Below are positions 13,395 to 14,159 of a stretch of 14,159 nucleotides of DNA, one piece after another. Position 1 is the stretch's first letter. Every line of letters starts with the position of its first letter. Under the pieces are notes generated by a model. It saw nothing but the letters and a program-made list of their open reading frames with translations. It had not been told where the DNA came from and did no database searches. Source of the DNA: Cytophagales bacterium (lineage in GTDB: Bacteria; Bacteroidota; Bacteroidia; Cytophagales; Cyclobacteriaceae). Both the position numbers and the translations under genes were made by a program. The stretch lies in contig JAGUUF010000005.1 of NCBI GenBank assembly GCA_020063545.1, positions 1-14,159 on the forward strand. Direction: 5' to 3'.

Positions 13395-13425
13395 TTTTAT
13401 AAGCTGGAAGGACGATTTTATAAAG
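13395..13425. promoter_or_regulatory. Paired TTTTATAA(A)G direct repeats upstream of the acyltransferase
   Basis: TTTTATAAG (13395-13403) and TTTTATAAAG (13416-13425) start 21 bases apart, two turns of the helix, in the 154-bp divergent gap between the acyltransferase and GNAT genes. This could be an operator pair, or simply AT-rich promoter DNA. A -7-like TTTCTTTG for the acyltransferase is read on the minus strand at 13366-13359. Confidence 0.2.
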
Positions 13426-13468
13426 TCGAACGAGACTAAACCCTGCTTTTACTGCGCAATAAGTTGCA

Positions 13469-13476
13469 TATATTCG
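13469..13476 (+). promoter_or_regulatory. Possible -7 element of the GNAT gene
   Basis: TATATTCG matches TAnnTTTG at all but one of its six fixed positions and lies 19 bases before the ATG. No -33 TTG is clear. Confidence 0.3.
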
Positions 13477-13495
13477 TAACCTCTATCCAAATTCC

Positions 13496-14011
13496 ATGGC
13501 TGATATATTGCCTGCATTACCTGAAGACGCACACGAACTCAGTAAATTAGTCAACTCCGCTTACCGGGGCGATACAGGCCGCCAGGGCTGGACCACCGAA
13601 GCCGACCTGATTGACGGCTCCCGCACCGATGCTGAATTGTTGAAAGCGATTATCGAAACACCCGGAAGCCTCATACTTAAATATGTTGATGAAGGAAAAA
13701 TTATCGGCTGCGTGGAGTTGCGCAAAGAAGGCGATAAACTTTACCTGGGCATGCTCACGGTTAACCCGACCATACAGGGCAAAGGCATTGGTAAAGCATT
13801 GCTGAAAGCATCGGAGGACGAAGCCCGAAAACAAAATTGCAAAGCTATTTTCATGAATGTACTAACGGTAAGAAAAGAACTGATCGATTGGTACATCCGG
13901 CACGGCTACTACGATACCGGCAAACGTAAACCATTTGCCTTTACCGATCCGCGTTTTGGCTTTCCGAAACAGCCGCTTGAATTTATGATTATGGAAAAAC
14001 AGATCGCTTAA
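13496..14011 (+). CDS. GNAT-family N-acetyltransferase
   Basis: The 171-residue product has the GNAT layout. Strand 4 and the acetyl-CoA pyrophosphate loop are seen in LGMLTVNPTIQGKGIGKALL (84-103), with the Q-x-x-G-x-G core at 94-99. The later helix-strand part is FMNVLTVRKELIDWYIRHGY (119-138), whose WYIRHGYYDTG is the usual motif B end. The N-terminal SAYRGDTGRQGWTTEADLIDG (21-41) resembles a group of small GNATs with a GWTTEA signature seen in many bacteria. The substrate cannot be told. It is a single gene divergent from the acyltransferase; the next gene begins 33 bases further on the same strand and may be co-transcribed. Confidence 0.88.
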   Translation: MADILPALPEDAHELSKLVNSAYRGDTGRQGWTTEADLIDGSRTDAELLKAIIETPGSLILKYVDEGKIIGCVELRKEGDKLYLGMLTVNPTIQGKGIGKALLKASEDEARKQNCKAIFMNVLTVRKELIDWYIRHGYYDTGKRKPFAFTDPRFGFPKQPLEFMIMEKQIA

Positions 14012-14043
14012 CCATCTTTTTAACCACCTTATCCCCGATAACC

Positions 14044-14159
14044 ATGAGAGTTTTTATTCCACTGTTTTTATTCTGCCTGCAGCAGGGCCTGGCACAGAAA
14101 GTATCGATGACGGATAAAAAAGTCCAGGAGTTTGAAGCCTACATAATCAAAGGCATGAA
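14044..14159 (+). CDS. Secreted protein, 5' fragment only (serine hydrolase possible)
   Basis: The ATG at 14044 opens a frame that runs off the window after 38 codons. The first 18 residues, MRVFIPLFLFCLQQGLAQ, form a standard Sec signal peptide with cleavage likely after LAQ or GLA. The mature start KVSMTDKKVQEFEAYIIKGM is reminiscent of beta-lactamase-like serine hydrolases of Bacteroidota, which often have a FExYIxKGM-type helix before the core, but too little is present to assign it. It follows the GNAT gene by 33 bases on the same strand. Confidence 0.6.
   Translation, partial: MRVFIPLFLFCLQQGLAQKVSMTDKKVQEFEAYIIKGM

Overview
The window looks like chromosomal DNA of a Bacteroidota species, most likely order Cytophagales. 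The signs are several AT-rich -7 promoter elements of the Bacteroidota type (TAnnTTTG), a GxxExxY-family gene in CTCTGCG-type repeats, Tat/lipoprotein signals on cofactor enzymes, and bacteroidete-like RocD and GroES-like proteins. Placement is by inference from protein style, not from a search. There are no rRNA, tRNA or CRISPR features, and no gene-free stretch over 300 bases. Almost all of the sequence is coding.

Layout. (1) 1-1611, minus strand: the N-terminal two-thirds or more of a Tat-exported class V (isopenicillin-N-epimerase-like) PLP aminotransferase, and upstream of it a NadR-type ribosylnicotinamide-kinase-like P-loop protein. (2) 1660-4046, plus strand: a Tat/lipoprotein FAD amine oxidase whose stop overlaps, as ATGA, the start of an AT-rich Mrr-type restriction endonuclease; a perfect 15-bp hairpin closes this unit. 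(3) 4091-5353, minus: ornithine aminotransferase RocD, which carries an in-frame palindromic insertion encoding LPAGQAGQ. (4) 5517-7964, plus: a coiled-coil RmuC-like protein, a four-helix membrane protein ending in an intrinsic terminator, then a GroES-like protein with an insertion, coupled (TAATG) to a 68-residue protein. (5) 7976-11450, minus: an operon read from right to left as beta-helix lipoprotein, diheme c-type cytochrome lipoprotein and MOT1-type (molybdate/sulfate-family) transporter, each junction a 4-base overlap. (6) 11479-12162: a 684-bp, AT-rich cassette bounded by a 12-bp perfect inverted repeat (TTAACCGCAGAG) that holds a GxxExxY (PD-(D/E)XK fold) gene and many degenerate CTCTGCG repeats. 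(7) 12193-14159: an acyltransferase-3 membrane protein (minus), a GNAT acetyltransferase (plus) and the first 38 codons of a secreted protein (plus).

How it fits together. Most genes look like ordinary single-gene or two-gene units. The tightest cooperative unit is the three-gene operon in region 5. It joins a beta-helix protein and a diheme cytochrome, both predicted outside the cytoplasm, to an anion transporter; the first two are, from memory, a recurring uncharacterised pair. The most unusual DNA-level features are the GxxExxY cassette, the protein-coding palindrome inside rocD, the 15-bp hairpin after mrr, and an 8-bp tandem duplication at the cytochrome/transporter junction whose loss would fuse the two reading frames.
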